Assembly: GCA_002083635.1 (NCBI GenBank)
Contig: MSXP01000008.1
Span: 1-64,000 of the forward strand
Direction: 5' to 3'
DNA length: 64,000 nt
Source: Proteobacteria bacterium ST_bin12
Lineage (GTDB): Bacteria > Pseudomonadota > Gammaproteobacteria > Burkholderiales > Methylophilaceae
The position numbers were made by a program, and so were the translations under genes. Under the pieces are notes generated by a model. That model had not been told where the DNA came from. It saw only the letters and a list, made by a program, of their open reading frames with translations, and searched no databases. Positions 46,780-54,957 of the stretch are shown in pieces; the first letter of the stretch is position 1, and each line of letters starts with the position of its first letter.

Positions 46780-46851
46780 ATGTGGACAACACCAGCAGCT
46801 ACAGAAATGCGTTTTGGCTTTGAAGTAACAATGTACGTAATGAACAAATAA
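46780..46851 (+). CDS. pqqA: PQQ precursor peptide PqqA
   Basis: A 23-codon gene whose product starts MWTTPAATEMRFGFE and carries Glu15 and Tyr19 in the FEVTMY motif; these two residues are cross-linked by PqqE (with PqqD) and become pyrroloquinoline quinone. The ribosome site is AGGAG, 6 bases before the ATG. A strong terminator follows 15 bases after the stop, so the gene is its own short transcript. No pqqB, C, D or E is in the window, so the maturation genes must be elsewhere. PQQ is the cofactor of methanol dehydrogenases, which fits a methylotroph. Confidence 0.93.
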   Translation: MWTTPAATEMRFGFEVTMYVMNK

Positions 46852-46866
46852 GCTTTAATTCTGAAC

Positions 46867-46895
46867 AAAAAAGGCACTTTTCAGTGCCTTTTTTT
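46867..46895 (+). terminator. Terminator after pqqA, shared with oxyR
   Basis: An 8-base perfect stem (AAGGCACT/AGTGCCTT) with a 4-base loop, flanked by A-run and T-run, makes a bidirectional intrinsic terminator between convergent pqqA and oxyR. Confidence 0.9.
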
Positions 46896-46927
46896 ACGTC
46901 TATCCATTACTAAAATGGATAAAACAA

Positions 46928-47830
46928 TCAAGCCACCATTTTCATATAATCTGAATCAATCGCCTTAATTGCATCCACAATTATTTCTACTGCCTCTAGC
47001 CGAACAAAGCTTTTACGCCATGCAATGGCAATACGTCTTGTTGGAGCTGGGCTGGTAAATGGAATCACCTTGATTAAGGGATTATTATAGCGCTCAGCCG
47101 TTGCAGAGGAAGGCAAAACCGTAATGCCTAGATTTGAAGCCACCATATTTCGAATCGTTTCTAGTGAATTGCCTTGTAACACCTCGCCTTTTCGAGATAG
47201 CTCTGGACAAGCTTGCGTCACTTGATTGCTAAAGCAATGCCCGCTATTTAGTAACAGCACTTTCTCATCAGACAATTCTTCTGGATTAATTTGTTTACGC
47301 GTTGCCCAATGATGATGGCTTGGCACCACCACGTCGAACTCCTCATCATAAAGCGCTTTATATTGCAGGCCAGGCACATCAAACGGTAACGCAATAATCG
47401 CCACATCAATCACTCCATTGCGTAATTGTGCCTCTAAATTTGCGGTTAAGTTTTCTTCTACTTCTAGCGGCATATCTGGCGCAGTTTTACGTAATATTGG
47501 GATAATCTCTGGCAGCAAATAAGGCCCAACGGAATGAATCATGCCTAGTTTTAAAGCACCTTTTAATTGATTTTTGCCGAGCTCAGCCAACTGCTTGATT
47601 CTGCCTGCTTCTTCTAACACGCGCGATGCTTGTTCAATAATTTTGGCGCCAATTTCTGTTGGCGTGACATCTGAACGGCTACGCTCAAATATCATCACGT
47701 TTAATTCTTGCTCTAGTTTTTTAATGCCTAAACTTAAGGCGGGTTGTGTCACAAAACATTTTTCTGCAGCACGTCTAAAATTGCGCTCTTGTGCCACTGC
47801 CATCACAAATTTAAGTTCGATTAATGTCAT
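46928..47830 (-). CDS. oxyR: OxyR-type LysR peroxide sensor
   Basis: A 300-residue LysR regulator: winged HTH (about 1-60, FVTQPALSLGIKKLEQEL) and an effector domain with the peroxide-sensing cysteines at exactly 199 and 208 in GHCFSNQVTQACPE, the same numbers as E. coli OxyR. Oxidised OxyR forms this disulfide and activates defence genes. It is divergent from katA with 160 bases to the first open frame, so katA is the obvious target and the region should hold its operator. Confidence 0.93.
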   Translation of the reverse strand: MTLIELKFVMAVAQERNFRRAAEKCFVTQPALSLGIKKLEQELNVMIFERSRSDVTPTEIGAKIIEQASRVLEEAGRIKQLAELGKNQLKGALKLGMIHSVGPYLLPEIIPILRKTAPDMPLEVEENLTANLEAQLRNGVIDVAIIALPFDVPGLQYKALYDEEFDVVVPSHHHWATRKQINPEELSDEKVLLLNSGHCFSNQVTQACPELSRKGEVLQGNSLETIRNMVASNLGITVLPSSATAERYNNPLIKVIPFTSPAPTRRIAIAWRKSFVRLEAVEIIVDAIKAIDSDYMKMVA

Positions 47831-47990
47831 TTAATATCGCTTTTAATCAGTAAAATTTATCATACATTGATTAATTAAACTTATCAACAGTATCAAAACA
47901 TACAATTATACAAATGGCATTCGCTTCCCTACAATGCATTACATGGTATCGGTTATTGATTAGATACAAACACTTTAAAAGGAGCAAACT

Positions 47991-48065
47991 ATGTTACAAC
48001 ATGTATTGAATCAGCCTAACCAGATTCTTGTTGAGCTTCTGGCGTCCTACGCACTAACGCATTAA
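47991..48065 (+). CDS. 24-residue peptide in the katA leader
   Basis: An ATG with a strong ribosome site (AAAAGGAGC, about 5 bases spacing) opens a 24-codon frame ending TAA, 46 bases before katA. The product begins MLQHVLNQPNQILVELL and ends SYALTH; it is mostly hydrophobic-amphipathic and has no signal or cysteine. The ribosome site is as good as that of katA. A 10-base direct repeat, TTACAACATG, lies at codon 2-5 (47994-48003) and just upstream of katA (48077-48086). I do not recognise it; it could be a small protein or a regulatory leader peptide. Confidence 0.55.
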   Translation: MLQHVLNQPNQILVELLASYALTH

Positions 48066-48111
48066 CAAAGAATTTATTACAACATGACAAATTGATTATT
48101 AGGAGAGCAAT

Positions 48112-49602
48112 ATGGCTAAAAATGTATTAACCACCTCAGCTGGCGCACCTGTGGCCGACGATAACAACAGCATTTCAGTGGGTGCGCGTGGCCCATTAAC
48201 TTATGACAACCACTACTTGTTTGAGAAATTAGCGCATTTTAACCGCGAGCGTATTCCAGAACGCGTTGTGCACGCACGTGGTACAGCCGCACATGGTACT
48301 TTTACGGTAACTAAAAGCTTAAAAGATGTAACGATTGCCAACTTTTTACAAGAAGCTGGTCAACAAACCGACGTGTTTTTACGCTTTTCAACGGTTGGTG
48401 GCGGCCAAGATTCTAGCGATTATGCACGCGATCCGCGTGGCTTTTCGGTTAAGTTTTATACCAAAGAGGGCAACTGGGATATGGTGGGCAATAACACACC
48501 CGTGTTTTTCTTGAATGACCCGATTAAGTTTCCTGATTTTATTCATAGCCAAAAGAAAGATGCGCGTACCAATTTACCCAACCCTGCTAACGCATTTGAG
48601 TTTTGGGCGAATCATCCGCAATCTTTGCACCAGATGACGATCTTGATGTCTGATCGCGGTATTCCTGCGTCGTATCGTCATGTGCATGGTTTTAGTAGCC
48701 ACACATTAAGCTTTTACAATGCCAAAGGTGAGCGTTTCTGGTGCAAATGGCATTTTAAAACCAATCAAGGCATTAAAAACTTAACCAATGAAGAAGCGGT
48801 AAAAATGCCAGCAAATGGCGCGCAAAAAGATTTAGTTGAGGCGATTGATAGGGGAGACTTTCCGTCATGGCGTGTTGAGGTACAAATCATGACAGAAGAA
48901 GAAGCCAAAAATTATCACATCAACCCGTTTGATTTAACCAAAGTGTGGCCATATGCCGATTTTCCTGTGATTGAGATTGGCAAGTTAGAGCTAAACAAAA
49001 ACGTGAACAATTACTTTGCAGAAACTGAGCAAGCGGCCTTTGCACCGAGCAATTTTGTGCCAGGCATCAATGCATCGCCAGATAAAATGTTGCAAGCTCG
49101 TTTATTGGCTTATCAGGATGCGCACCGTTACAGAGTTGGCGCGAATGTAAATCAGATTCCAATCAACGCGCCTAAATGCATTGTTAATCACTATCAACGT
49201 GATGGTGCATTTGCAGGCATGGGTTGTCCCGTAGGACATGGCAGTGGAAATGCAAGCTATGGCAGTCAAGCCGCTACGGTAAACGCTTCTAACTTCTTTC
49301 CTAATGATAGGGCAAGTGAAGGCGCGCCAGTGCCAGCACCGCACGTTGCAGTGCCGCCTATGCCGATATTGGAAGACGCTTGGATTAAGCCTTATTCGCA
49401 AGATGATGAGGATTACGCCAGCCAAGCAGGCAATTTGTTCCGAATTATGAACGATAGCCAAAAAGCGCAGTTATTTGGCAATATTGCAGGCGGCTTATCA
49501 ACAACCAATCCCAGCATTCAAGCGCGTATGTTGGCGCAATTTGCAAAAGCAGATCCAGCTTATGCACAAGGCGTTAAAAACGCGATTGCTGCAATGAAGT
49601 AA
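48112..49602 (+). CDS. katA: Monofunctional heme catalase
   Basis: Decomposes hydrogen peroxide in the cytoplasm. The 496-residue small-subunit catalase has the catalytic His in RVVHARGTAAHG (His54), the Asn in DMVGNNTPVFF and the heme-ligand Tyr in RLLAYQDAHRYRVG. The ribosome site is AGGAGAG. A strong terminator follows. Divergence from oxyR implies peroxide induction. Methanol- or methylamine-grown cells produce oxidative load, a reasonable context. Confidence 0.97.
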   Translation: MAKNVLTTSAGAPVADDNNSISVGARGPLTYDNHYLFEKLAHFNRERIPERVVHARGTAAHGTFTVTKSLKDVTIANFLQEAGQQTDVFLRFSTVGGGQDSSDYARDPRGFSVKFYTKEGNWDMVGNNTPVFFLNDPIKFPDFIHSQKKDARTNLPNPANAFEFWANHPQSLHQMTILMSDRGIPASYRHVHGFSSHTLSFYNAKGERFWCKWHFKTNQGIKNLTNEEAVKMPANGAQKDLVEAIDRGDFPSWRVEVQIMTEEEAKNYHINPFDLTKVWPYADFPVIEIGKLELNKNVNNYFAETEQAAFAPSNFVPGINASPDKMLQARLLAYQDAHRYRVGANVNQIPINAPKCIVNHYQRDGAFAGMGCPVGHGSGNASYGSQAATVNASNFFPNDRASEGAPVPAPHVAVPPMPILEDAWIKPYSQDDEDYASQAGNLFRIMNDSQKAQLFGNIAGGLSTTNPSIQARMLAQFAKADPAYAQGVKNAIAAMK

Positions 49603-49617
49603 TATTATGTACGCAAT

Positions 49618-49645
49618 AAAAGCCCGCCTTTGCGGGCTTTTTATT
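49618..49645 (+). terminator. Terminator after katA
   Basis: A GC-rich perfect 7-base stem (AGCCCGC/GCGGGCT) with loop CTTT is followed by a T-rich tract and lies 16 bases after the katA stop. Confidence 0.92.
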
Positions 49646-49734
49646 TTTATACATTGTAAGTATTTGATACTGTTATCGACCAACTAACTCAATTATCACT
49701 TAAAATAAATAAAATAAATGGATGGGAAGTTAAC

Positions 49735-49899
49735 ATGAAAACTTGGATGTGCATTGTGTGTGGTTTGATGTATGAAGAAGAAAAAGGCTGGCCAGAAGAC
49801 GGCATTGCGCCTGGCACACGTTGGGAAGATGTGCCCGATGATTGGTTATGCCCTGAGTGCGGCGCAGGGAAAGCTGATTTTGAAATGGTGGAATTTTAA
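49735..49899 (+). CDS. Rubredoxin
   Basis: A 54-residue one-iron electron carrier, with both cysteine pairs in CIVCG and CPECG and the family core GWPEDGIAPGTRWEDVPDDWLCP (aromatic cage W, F). Soluble and cytoplasmic. Its redox partner is not encoded nearby; rubredoxins often serve peroxide or superoxide reduction, in keeping with katA next door. Its last nine codons occur again at 51015-51041, beyond the glycosyltransferase gene. Confidence 0.95.
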   Translation: MKTWMCIVCGLMYEEEKGWPEDGIAPGTRWEDVPDDWLCPECGAGKADFEMVEF

Positions 49900-49929
49900 A
49901 TTATGACTAAAAATAGACAGCTGAGAGCA

Positions 49930-50823
49930 TTACTTCTTATTTAATAAACTAGTTCTTACAGCATCTCTCATTTTTTCTGGCAAACACAACATTGCAAGTT
50001 TTCTGAAATTCATATCAAATGGTAGCATTCTTCTATATGGTGTCTTTCTCAAATAATGCCAATATATCTTTTTGTAATGATGCTTATTATATGCATGCCA
50101 AGGCTTTGAAACTCCCGTGTAGTGAATAATTACAGGGTTAATGATTGCATCATTACTATCGCAAAACTCATAACGATTTTGTCTCTGCTTAACATCCATT
50201 TCTATTATGGCAGTTTGCAGGTTATATTTTGGACTAACCCTCTCCCACCTACCGTTAATTATTGCATTCAAAGCACACTGGTCTAACCACTCTAATCTGT
50301 GTGTTTCAGTTCTGATAAAGTTAATTACTTGATCACTAATAAATTCATCACGCCATTTTTTTAAATTAATCAACAATACACCAGCGTTAAAATAGCGAGC
50401 GCTCGGTGACATGCCCAAATGATTTCCATTCATAGTAGGCTCTTCAACAGCTATTAAATACTTATCAGTAATGTCATGATTCCAAAAATCGTTCAAAGAT
50501 CCATTTACAACTACATCAGAGTCTATATACAACACCTTATCATGTGTTACTAAAGTTTCTATAAGCAATCTGTAATAAGTTGCTTTGGAAAATTGGTCTC
50601 TTGTTAACAGATCATTTAACTCACCTCCGCCTACTTTCGCGTTAATAAAGGTGTGCCTTTTATGTAAATCTAAACTGAGTAGTTTGTCCCAATCCTTTGC
50701 ATTAATATCACTATGGATAATATAAATACTAATATGAACATGTGAGTTATTGTGCAATAGCGAAGAAATCGCAACAGACAAATGTGGTAAGTAGCTTTGA
50801 TCACACCCAAATACAACTATCAT
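49930..50823 (-). CDS. Glycosyltransferase family 8 protein
   Basis: A retaining GT-A transferase of 297 residues related to lipopolysaccharide galactosyl/glucosyltransferases. It has the sugar-nucleotide segment VVFGCDQSYLPHLSVAISSLL, the metal-binding DSD in YIDSDVVVNG, and the C-terminal HYTGVSKPW. The ATG at 50823 is chosen because GAGG precedes it by 7 bases; an ATG six codons upstream is weaker. The gene is visibly more AT-rich than its neighbours, stands alone on the minus strand, and is bracketed by repeated rubredoxin sequence, all signs of acquisition. Probable role: surface-polysaccharide or LPS modification. Confidence 0.88.
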   Translation of the reverse strand: MIVVFGCDQSYLPHLSVAISSLLHNNSHVHISIYIIHSDINAKDWDKLLSLDLHKRHTFINAKVGGGELNDLLTRDQFSKATYYRLLIETLVTHDKVLYIDSDVVVNGSLNDFWNHDITDKYLIAVEEPTMNGNHLGMSPSARYFNAGVLLINLKKWRDEFISDQVINFIRTETHRLEWLDQCALNAIINGRWERVSPKYNLQTAIIEMDVKQRQNRYEFCDSNDAIINPVIIHYTGVSKPWHAYNKHHYKKIYWHYLRKTPYRRMLPFDMNFRKLAMLCLPEKMRDAVRTSLLNKK

Positions 50824-51014
50824 TGATTGCCTCTTAAACATTAGGCCACTAAATAAAAAATATTATAAAATAAAAATATATTTTGTATGAAAACTATTTA
50901 TGTTTTTGCAACCAATGCGTCAGCGAAAAGTTACTACTAAGTTCAGATTACGCCAAGCATATGTTAGAAGGATGAACCTAATATTGACTTTTCCTAGAGT
51001 TTGTTAAAACAAAA

Positions 51015-51041
51015 GGCGATTTTGAGATGGTGGAATTTTAA
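51015..51041 (+). pseudogene. Rubredoxin 3'-end remnant
   Basis: Nine codons read GDFEMVEF and a stop, matching the end of the intact rubredoxin (ADFEMVEF) at 24 of 27 bases. There is no rubredoxin sequence before it. It is a duplicated tail left on the far side of the glycosyltransferase segment. Confidence 0.8.
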
Positions 51042-51108
51042 TGTGTAATGTTAGCTAAAAGTGCGGTATTATTTTTATTAGGTAATTTGTCGATAAGACT
51101 GGATAAAT

Positions 51109-51732
51109 ATGAAAACCGTACTAATTGCCAACCCCAAAGGCGGTAGCGGCAAAACGACACTTGCAACTAATCTAGCGGGCTATTTTGCCAGCTTGAATTA
51201 CCGCGTCATGCTGTCAGACCTCGATCGCCAACAATCAGCTACTGGCTGGCTACAAAGACGCTCTGCCGAATTACCGTTTATAGAAAGCCACCAACCAAAA
51301 GCTAAACAAACTGATTTTAAAGCCAAATGGCTAGTGGCAGACTCGCCAGGTGGATTTAGAGACGAAAAGTTATCTGATGCAATTAAACAAGCTGATTGCA
51401 TTATTGTGCCCGTACAACCATCTGCATTTGATATTGGTGCCACGCAAGATTTTTTAGATTTGTTAAATGCAGAAAAAGCGATTCGCAAACAAAAAACCTT
51501 TGTGGCATTAGTTGGTATGCGGGTAAATACTCGTACAAACGCTGCCATCAAATTATCAGAATTTATGGCACAAACTAACTTTCCAGTTTTGACTTATTTA
51601 CGCAATGCACAAAGCTATGTCACAGCGGCAGAGCAAGGCCTAAGTTTATTCGATATGCGACCATCTTTGGTGGCGCAAGATATTGAACAATGGCGGCCTT
51701 TATTAGATTGGATTGATCAGACTACTGCTTAA
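51109..51732 (+). CDS. Orphan ParA-family ATPase
   Basis: A 207-residue ParA/MinD ATPase with the deviant Walker A PKGGSGKTTLATNL (residues 9-22), Walker A-prime LSDLDRQQSATGW and Walker B WLVADSPGG. No parB or centromere-like repeats follow. At this size and with the DSPGG motif it resembles stand-alone ParA proteins that place protein cargoes or act with chemotaxis or storage bodies, rather than chromosome ParA. The cargo is unknown. Confidence 0.9.
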   Translation: MKTVLIANPKGGSGKTTLATNLAGYFASLNYRVMLSDLDRQQSATGWLQRRSAELPFIESHQPKAKQTDFKAKWLVADSPGGFRDEKLSDAIKQADCIIVPVQPSAFDIGATQDFLDLLNAEKAIRKQKTFVALVGMRVNTRTNAAIKLSEFMAQTNFPVLTYLRNAQSYVTAAEQGLSLFDMRPSLVAQDIEQWRPLLDWIDQTTA

Positions 51733-51871
51733 TCATTTGGCTTATTGTTGCCAACGCAACACCAAGCAATTGAGATTTTTTTAAATTACGTTAAAATATT
51801 AACCTCAAATTTGTGGTTGAGTTTTTAGCTTGATACTTTTAAATCAATCGATATTTACATTGGAGAGCATT

Positions 51872-51967
51872 TTGGACTTTGAGGGCGCAGTTGGTATTTA
51901 TTACTTAGTAGGTGTTTTAGTGGTTATTAGTGCAATTTTGTATGTTTGTGTTAAAAAAATTAAATAA
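51872..51967 (+). CDS. 31-residue single-span membrane peptide
   Basis: A TTG start has a GGAGAG ribosome site 6 bases upstream. The 31-residue product has an acidic N-terminus (MDFEGAVG), a hydrophobic stretch of about 19 residues (YYLVGVLVVISAILYVCV) and a basic end (KKIK), the pattern of a small N-out membrane protein. A perfect terminator begins 3 bases after the stop. I do not recognise a family. The clean gene-terminator arrangement supports expression. Confidence 0.55.
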   Translation: MDFEGAVGIYYLVGVLVVISAILYVCVKKIK

Positions 51968-51969
51968 AT

Positions 51970-51993
51970 AAAAAGGCCATTTAAGGCCTTTTT
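51970..51993 (+). terminator. Terminator after the small membrane peptide
   Basis: Perfect inverted repeat AAAAAGGCC/GGCCTTTTT around loop ATTTAA; bidirectional by symmetry. Confidence 0.88.
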
Positions 51994-52028
51994 AAATTTT
52001 AAGCATTCAGTTTTGTTTTAGTCGTTTT

Positions 52029-52180
52029 TTAATTAAGCCCACGCAATTTAGAGGCAGCTAGCGAAGCTGCAGCCGTTCTTGTTTCAACACCCAGCTTCAC
52101 AAAAACATGCTCTTAATGCTTGAATCGTTCTGGAGCTAGTGCTTAAAATGTCGCCAATATCGCGGCTGGTTTTACCTTAA
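52029..52180 (-). pseudogene. Decayed LuxR-family regulator, HTH remnant
   Basis: Minus-strand translation gives GKTSRDIGDILSTSSRTIQ in one frame and then, after shifts in frame near a T5 run at about 52107, FVKLGVETRTAAASLAA and a stop. Together these are a LuxR-type helix-turn-helix (GKTSRDIG...RTIQ-(H)K-MFVKLGVETR). A stop precedes the GK. The N-terminal signal-binding domain is not recognisable upstream, so only the C-terminal 50 codons remain. Confidence 0.8.
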
Positions 52181-52545
52181 AGAATTGATAATCTAAGGCT
52201 TCATTGGCACGTCTAAGGCCGAGCGACCACCGACCAACTCTTGCTGAGCCAGCAAGCCTGCGAGTTAATTAGCAAACTCGATAACGTGATTGCAACTAGC
52301 TCTGTAAGATCGTGTGATATAGCGACTGAACACGAACTAGCCTATCGAAATATGCTAATAGATAGTGCTAGCCCACTATAGTATTTTAAACTTGCGGGTT
52401 GCGCAGGCGCTGCAAGAGCCGCTGAGGCTAATCACATACAATAAAGTCATTGCGCAATACAGCGACACAGCTATTTTCTTTTAGTGGCAAAACTTGTTCT
52501 TGAAATTTATCTAGTGTAACTCTATATTTGCAAGGTTGAATACAG
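52181..52545. other. Non-coding or degraded stretch
   Basis: No intact gene is seen. A plus-strand open stretch of about 50 codons (52220-52380) lacks a start and ribosome site. On the minus strand this is where the N-terminal part of the LuxR remnant would have been. The right part is the 3' flank of the DUF3015 gene, where a second frame stays open to 52428. Confidence 0.5.
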
Positions 52546-52938
52546 CTAACGCGCACAAAAACATTCTTTAGAAAAGAGTTTAATAAATTTAGGCTCGCGC
52601 GCTTCAAAAGGTAGGCCTTTAAATTCACTTTGCCAAAATTGGTTTGGCAAGGCATAACTGCAAACGGTTAGCTTGCGCAAATAACTAAGTGCTTCGCCAT
52701 GCCCGCGCGCAAGGTCGTTTTCTAGCGCTATCCAATTGTTTTTAATAAAATACCTTGCTTGGTTTGCAGGGTCAGAAAGTTCATGTGAGCCTTCAGTATA
52801 CTCATAAAAATAACATGTATTTTGATTGCTTTGAATTGGTTGCTGTTCAACGGAATTTATTTGTTCTTGCGCCAATGTAAAATTGTGATGACAAAGCAGA
52901 AAAATACAAGCAAACAAGTGCTTAAAATGCGAACACAT
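52546..52938 (-). CDS. DUF3015-like secreted protein
   Basis: The 130-residue product starts MCSHFKHLFACIFLL with a signal peptide ending near TLAQ. The segment YFIKNNWIALENDLARGHGEALSYLRKL matches the DUF3015 pattern in which a helix with an (A)xGxGE motif is followed by a hydrophobic helix. ATG 52938 lies inside the last codons of the DUF4105 gene (17-base overlap), a strong sign of coupling; DUF3015 and DUF4105 genes are frequent neighbours. Another frame remains open for 43 codons past its end, so a late frameshift is possible. Confidence 0.72.
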   Translation of the reverse strand: MCSHFKHLFACIFLLCHHNFTLAQEQINSVEQQPIQSNQNTCYFYEYTEGSHELSDPANQARYFIKNNWIALENDLARGHGEALSYLRKLTVCSYALPNQFWQSEFKGLPFEAREPKFIKLFSKECFCAR

Positions 52939-54829
52939 AACCTGCCTCCATAATGTCACGGTTGCCGCCATAGGATTGATAGCCAAACGCTAAATGGCTA
53001 TTTTCAGATAATTTGTAATTTAGGCTAAGCGTCTGTTTTGGGCGGCTTCTGCGCACATCTGGGCCAACTAAGCGCACCAACCTGCTGGCCGATATTGCAA
53101 AATTTTCACTTCCCCAACTAACCTTATTATTCACGGTTAAATCTATAAATTCGTCATAAGATAGCAAACTTGCCTCTGGCAATATTTGCACTGAAAACCC
53201 TTTCTGGTTAAGCGTGCCTATGCCCTTAGTCATACTTAATTCTATTTGCGGCTTTAATTTCCACTCGGGTACTAAAATTTGCTCAGGCGTGTTTACAATA
53301 TTTAGCGCTAAGCCGCTAAGCTTTTTAAAGCCCATTTTATATAGTGATTCACCACAGCAACCGTAGCCCACTTTGTTTTCTTGCGCAAATAAAAAATGGT
53401 CAAACGCAAGCCCATTATCAAAAGCCTGTATATTTAACCTGCCCAATATAAAGCCATACGGCTTAGCCGCAGGCAAACCATTTGCTGTGGTGTTAAACAC
53501 ATCAAAGCCCAAGTTTAATCTGCCGATACCATCGTAATCAGCCGCGCTAATTCGCATGGCCGATGGAGTACTGCTATTAAAAATTGGTACTTGTTGCGGG
53601 TTGTTTGATGGTTCCGTCAGCGTTTTGGCAGGCATCTCGCCTTCAATTTGTGCCAAATAATCATCGCGCATGGCCAGTAATTGGGGTGATTTTTTAAGCT
53701 TAAATGTAAAAAGCTCTGCCGCTTTTACAATCCCCTCGCGTAAACTCGTCGTATGTTTTTCTGCTTCAAAGCCTTTAGGCAGTTCACCTTGTTCTAAAAA
53801 ATCTCGCAAAATTTGGTACTCTTGCCAGTTAAGGGTGCTGGCAAGCTGTTTTAATTGTGTGCTGGGTAACGCTAGGTATTGCGATGGCTCAAACAGTAGC
53901 ATATTCGATTTTGCATAAACTTCATTTTCGACCTGCATGTACGCAGGAAAATAATCAAAAAATACGCGCTTTTGGGTAGAAGATTCTGGCAATACGGCAG
54001 AAAAAATTGCCTGCAAGTACGTGTGACAATTGGCTTTTAACAAGCTATAGGGCAATTTGGCGTATTTGCTTTCATAAGCCAGCAAACTCAGCATATAAAT
54101 TTGCTCAGGCTGCATGTTGACACGATAAATTTGATTGCCTGCTGCTTTTTGTTTACTACTGCTAGGAATAAAATTTTGCTTTACAGTGACGCGGCCATCA
54201 CTAGAAAATGCGTTTAGCAGCATGAGCGCCTCGTTTTCTTGAAAGCGCTGTGCCAGCCGGCTGTTTTCAGATTGATATTGCCCAAAGCCAATATTAATCG
54301 ACATGCTACCATTATTATAAAAGCGCTTGCCTTCAACTAATAAAGCCATGTGAAACAACGCTTGCCCAGTATCTTGCGGATCTAGCACTTTTACCAAGCT
54401 GGCTTGAAGATTCGCATCGATAGCTGGCAAGGCGATATTACAGGGCCGAAACGCCTCTGGCGCAATCAGCTTATTGTCTAAAGTTTGAGAAACAAATGCA
54501 AATCGCGCCGGGAATCTGCACCAAGGTGCTGCATCTGGCTCGCCAGCGTAAGGTAACGTGCCATGTAGATATTGCGCGACCAAATCAAACTCTTGCGCCA
54601 AGTTGGGCCTAATAGAGTTGCTTAAATAGTAATCAGCATTTTCAGGTAAAAAATTGGGGTTGTCTTGCAGCAACAAGCGTTGCCACATGGTTTGCTGGTT
54701 AGCGTTAAGCTGGCTGTAACTAGAAGGCGTTGCATGGGCGCTCTGCGTAAAGCCAAATAGCAACATGGCTAAACTGCAACAAAGCTTGACCTGAATTAAA
54801 CCCCATTGAATAAAATGTGATTTTTGCAC
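52922..54829 (-). CDS. DUF4105 (Lnb-like) envelope protein
   Basis: A protein of about 635 residues with a signal peptide ending QSAHA, an N-terminal DUF4105 domain (roughly 130-330, including SINIGFGQY, LLKANCHTYLQAIF) and a C-terminal part (about 420-657 of the longer frame) rich in alternating hydrophobic residues that ends AGYVFAF, an outer-membrane barrel-like end. DUF4105 shows distant likeness to lacto-N-biosidase N-terminal domains and to Cys/His hydrolases. The start is uncertain: GTG at 54829 gives a proper signal peptide, and the frame is open to TTG 54895. Function unknown. Confidence 0.78.
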   Translation of the reverse strand: MQKSHFIQWGLIQVKLCCSLAMLLFGFTQSAHATPSSYSQLNANQQTMWQRLLLQDNPNFLPENADYYLSNSIRPNLAQEFDLVAQYLHGTLPYAGEPDAAPWCRFPARFAFVSQTLDNKLIAPEAFRPCNIALPAIDANLQASLVKVLDPQDTGQALFHMALLVEGKRFYNNGSMSINIGFGQYQSENSRLAQRFQENEALMLLNAFSSDGRVTVKQNFIPSSSKQKAAGNQIYRVNMQPEQIYMLSLLAYESKYAKLPYSLLKANCHTYLQAIFSAVLPESSTQKRVFFDYFPAYMQVENEVYAKSNMLLFEPSQYLALPSTQLKQLASTLNWQEYQILRDFLEQGELPKGFEAEKHTTSLREGIVKAAELFTFKLKKSPQLLAMRDDYLAQIEGEMPAKTLTEPSNNPQQVPIFNSSTPSAMRISAADYDGIGRLNLGFDVFNTTANGLPAAKPYGFILGRLNIQAFDNGLAFDHFLFAQENKVGYGCCGESLYKMGFKKLSGLALNIVNTPEQILVPEWKLKPQIELSMTKGIGTLNQKGFSVQILPEASLLSYDEFIDLTVNNKVSWGSENFAISASRLVRLVGPDVRRSRPKQTLSLNYKLSENSHLAFGYQSYGGNRDIMEAGYVFAF

Positions 54830-54957
54830 GAATAAATTTTTGCTAAAAGGAATATAGCCAACATTGTGATTGCAAGCGTTAAACAAGCCCAGCAATCCAT
54901 TTTTTAAAGCAGCTGTTGGATTGGCTCGCCATGTTACGCGTCACAATGATGATTGTT

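Noticed and set aside
52220..52380. Plus-strand open stretch of about 50 codons between the LuxR remnant and the DUF3015 gene
   Set aside because: No start codon with ribosome site, no recognisable motif, and it follows a stop directly; treated as degraded sequence.
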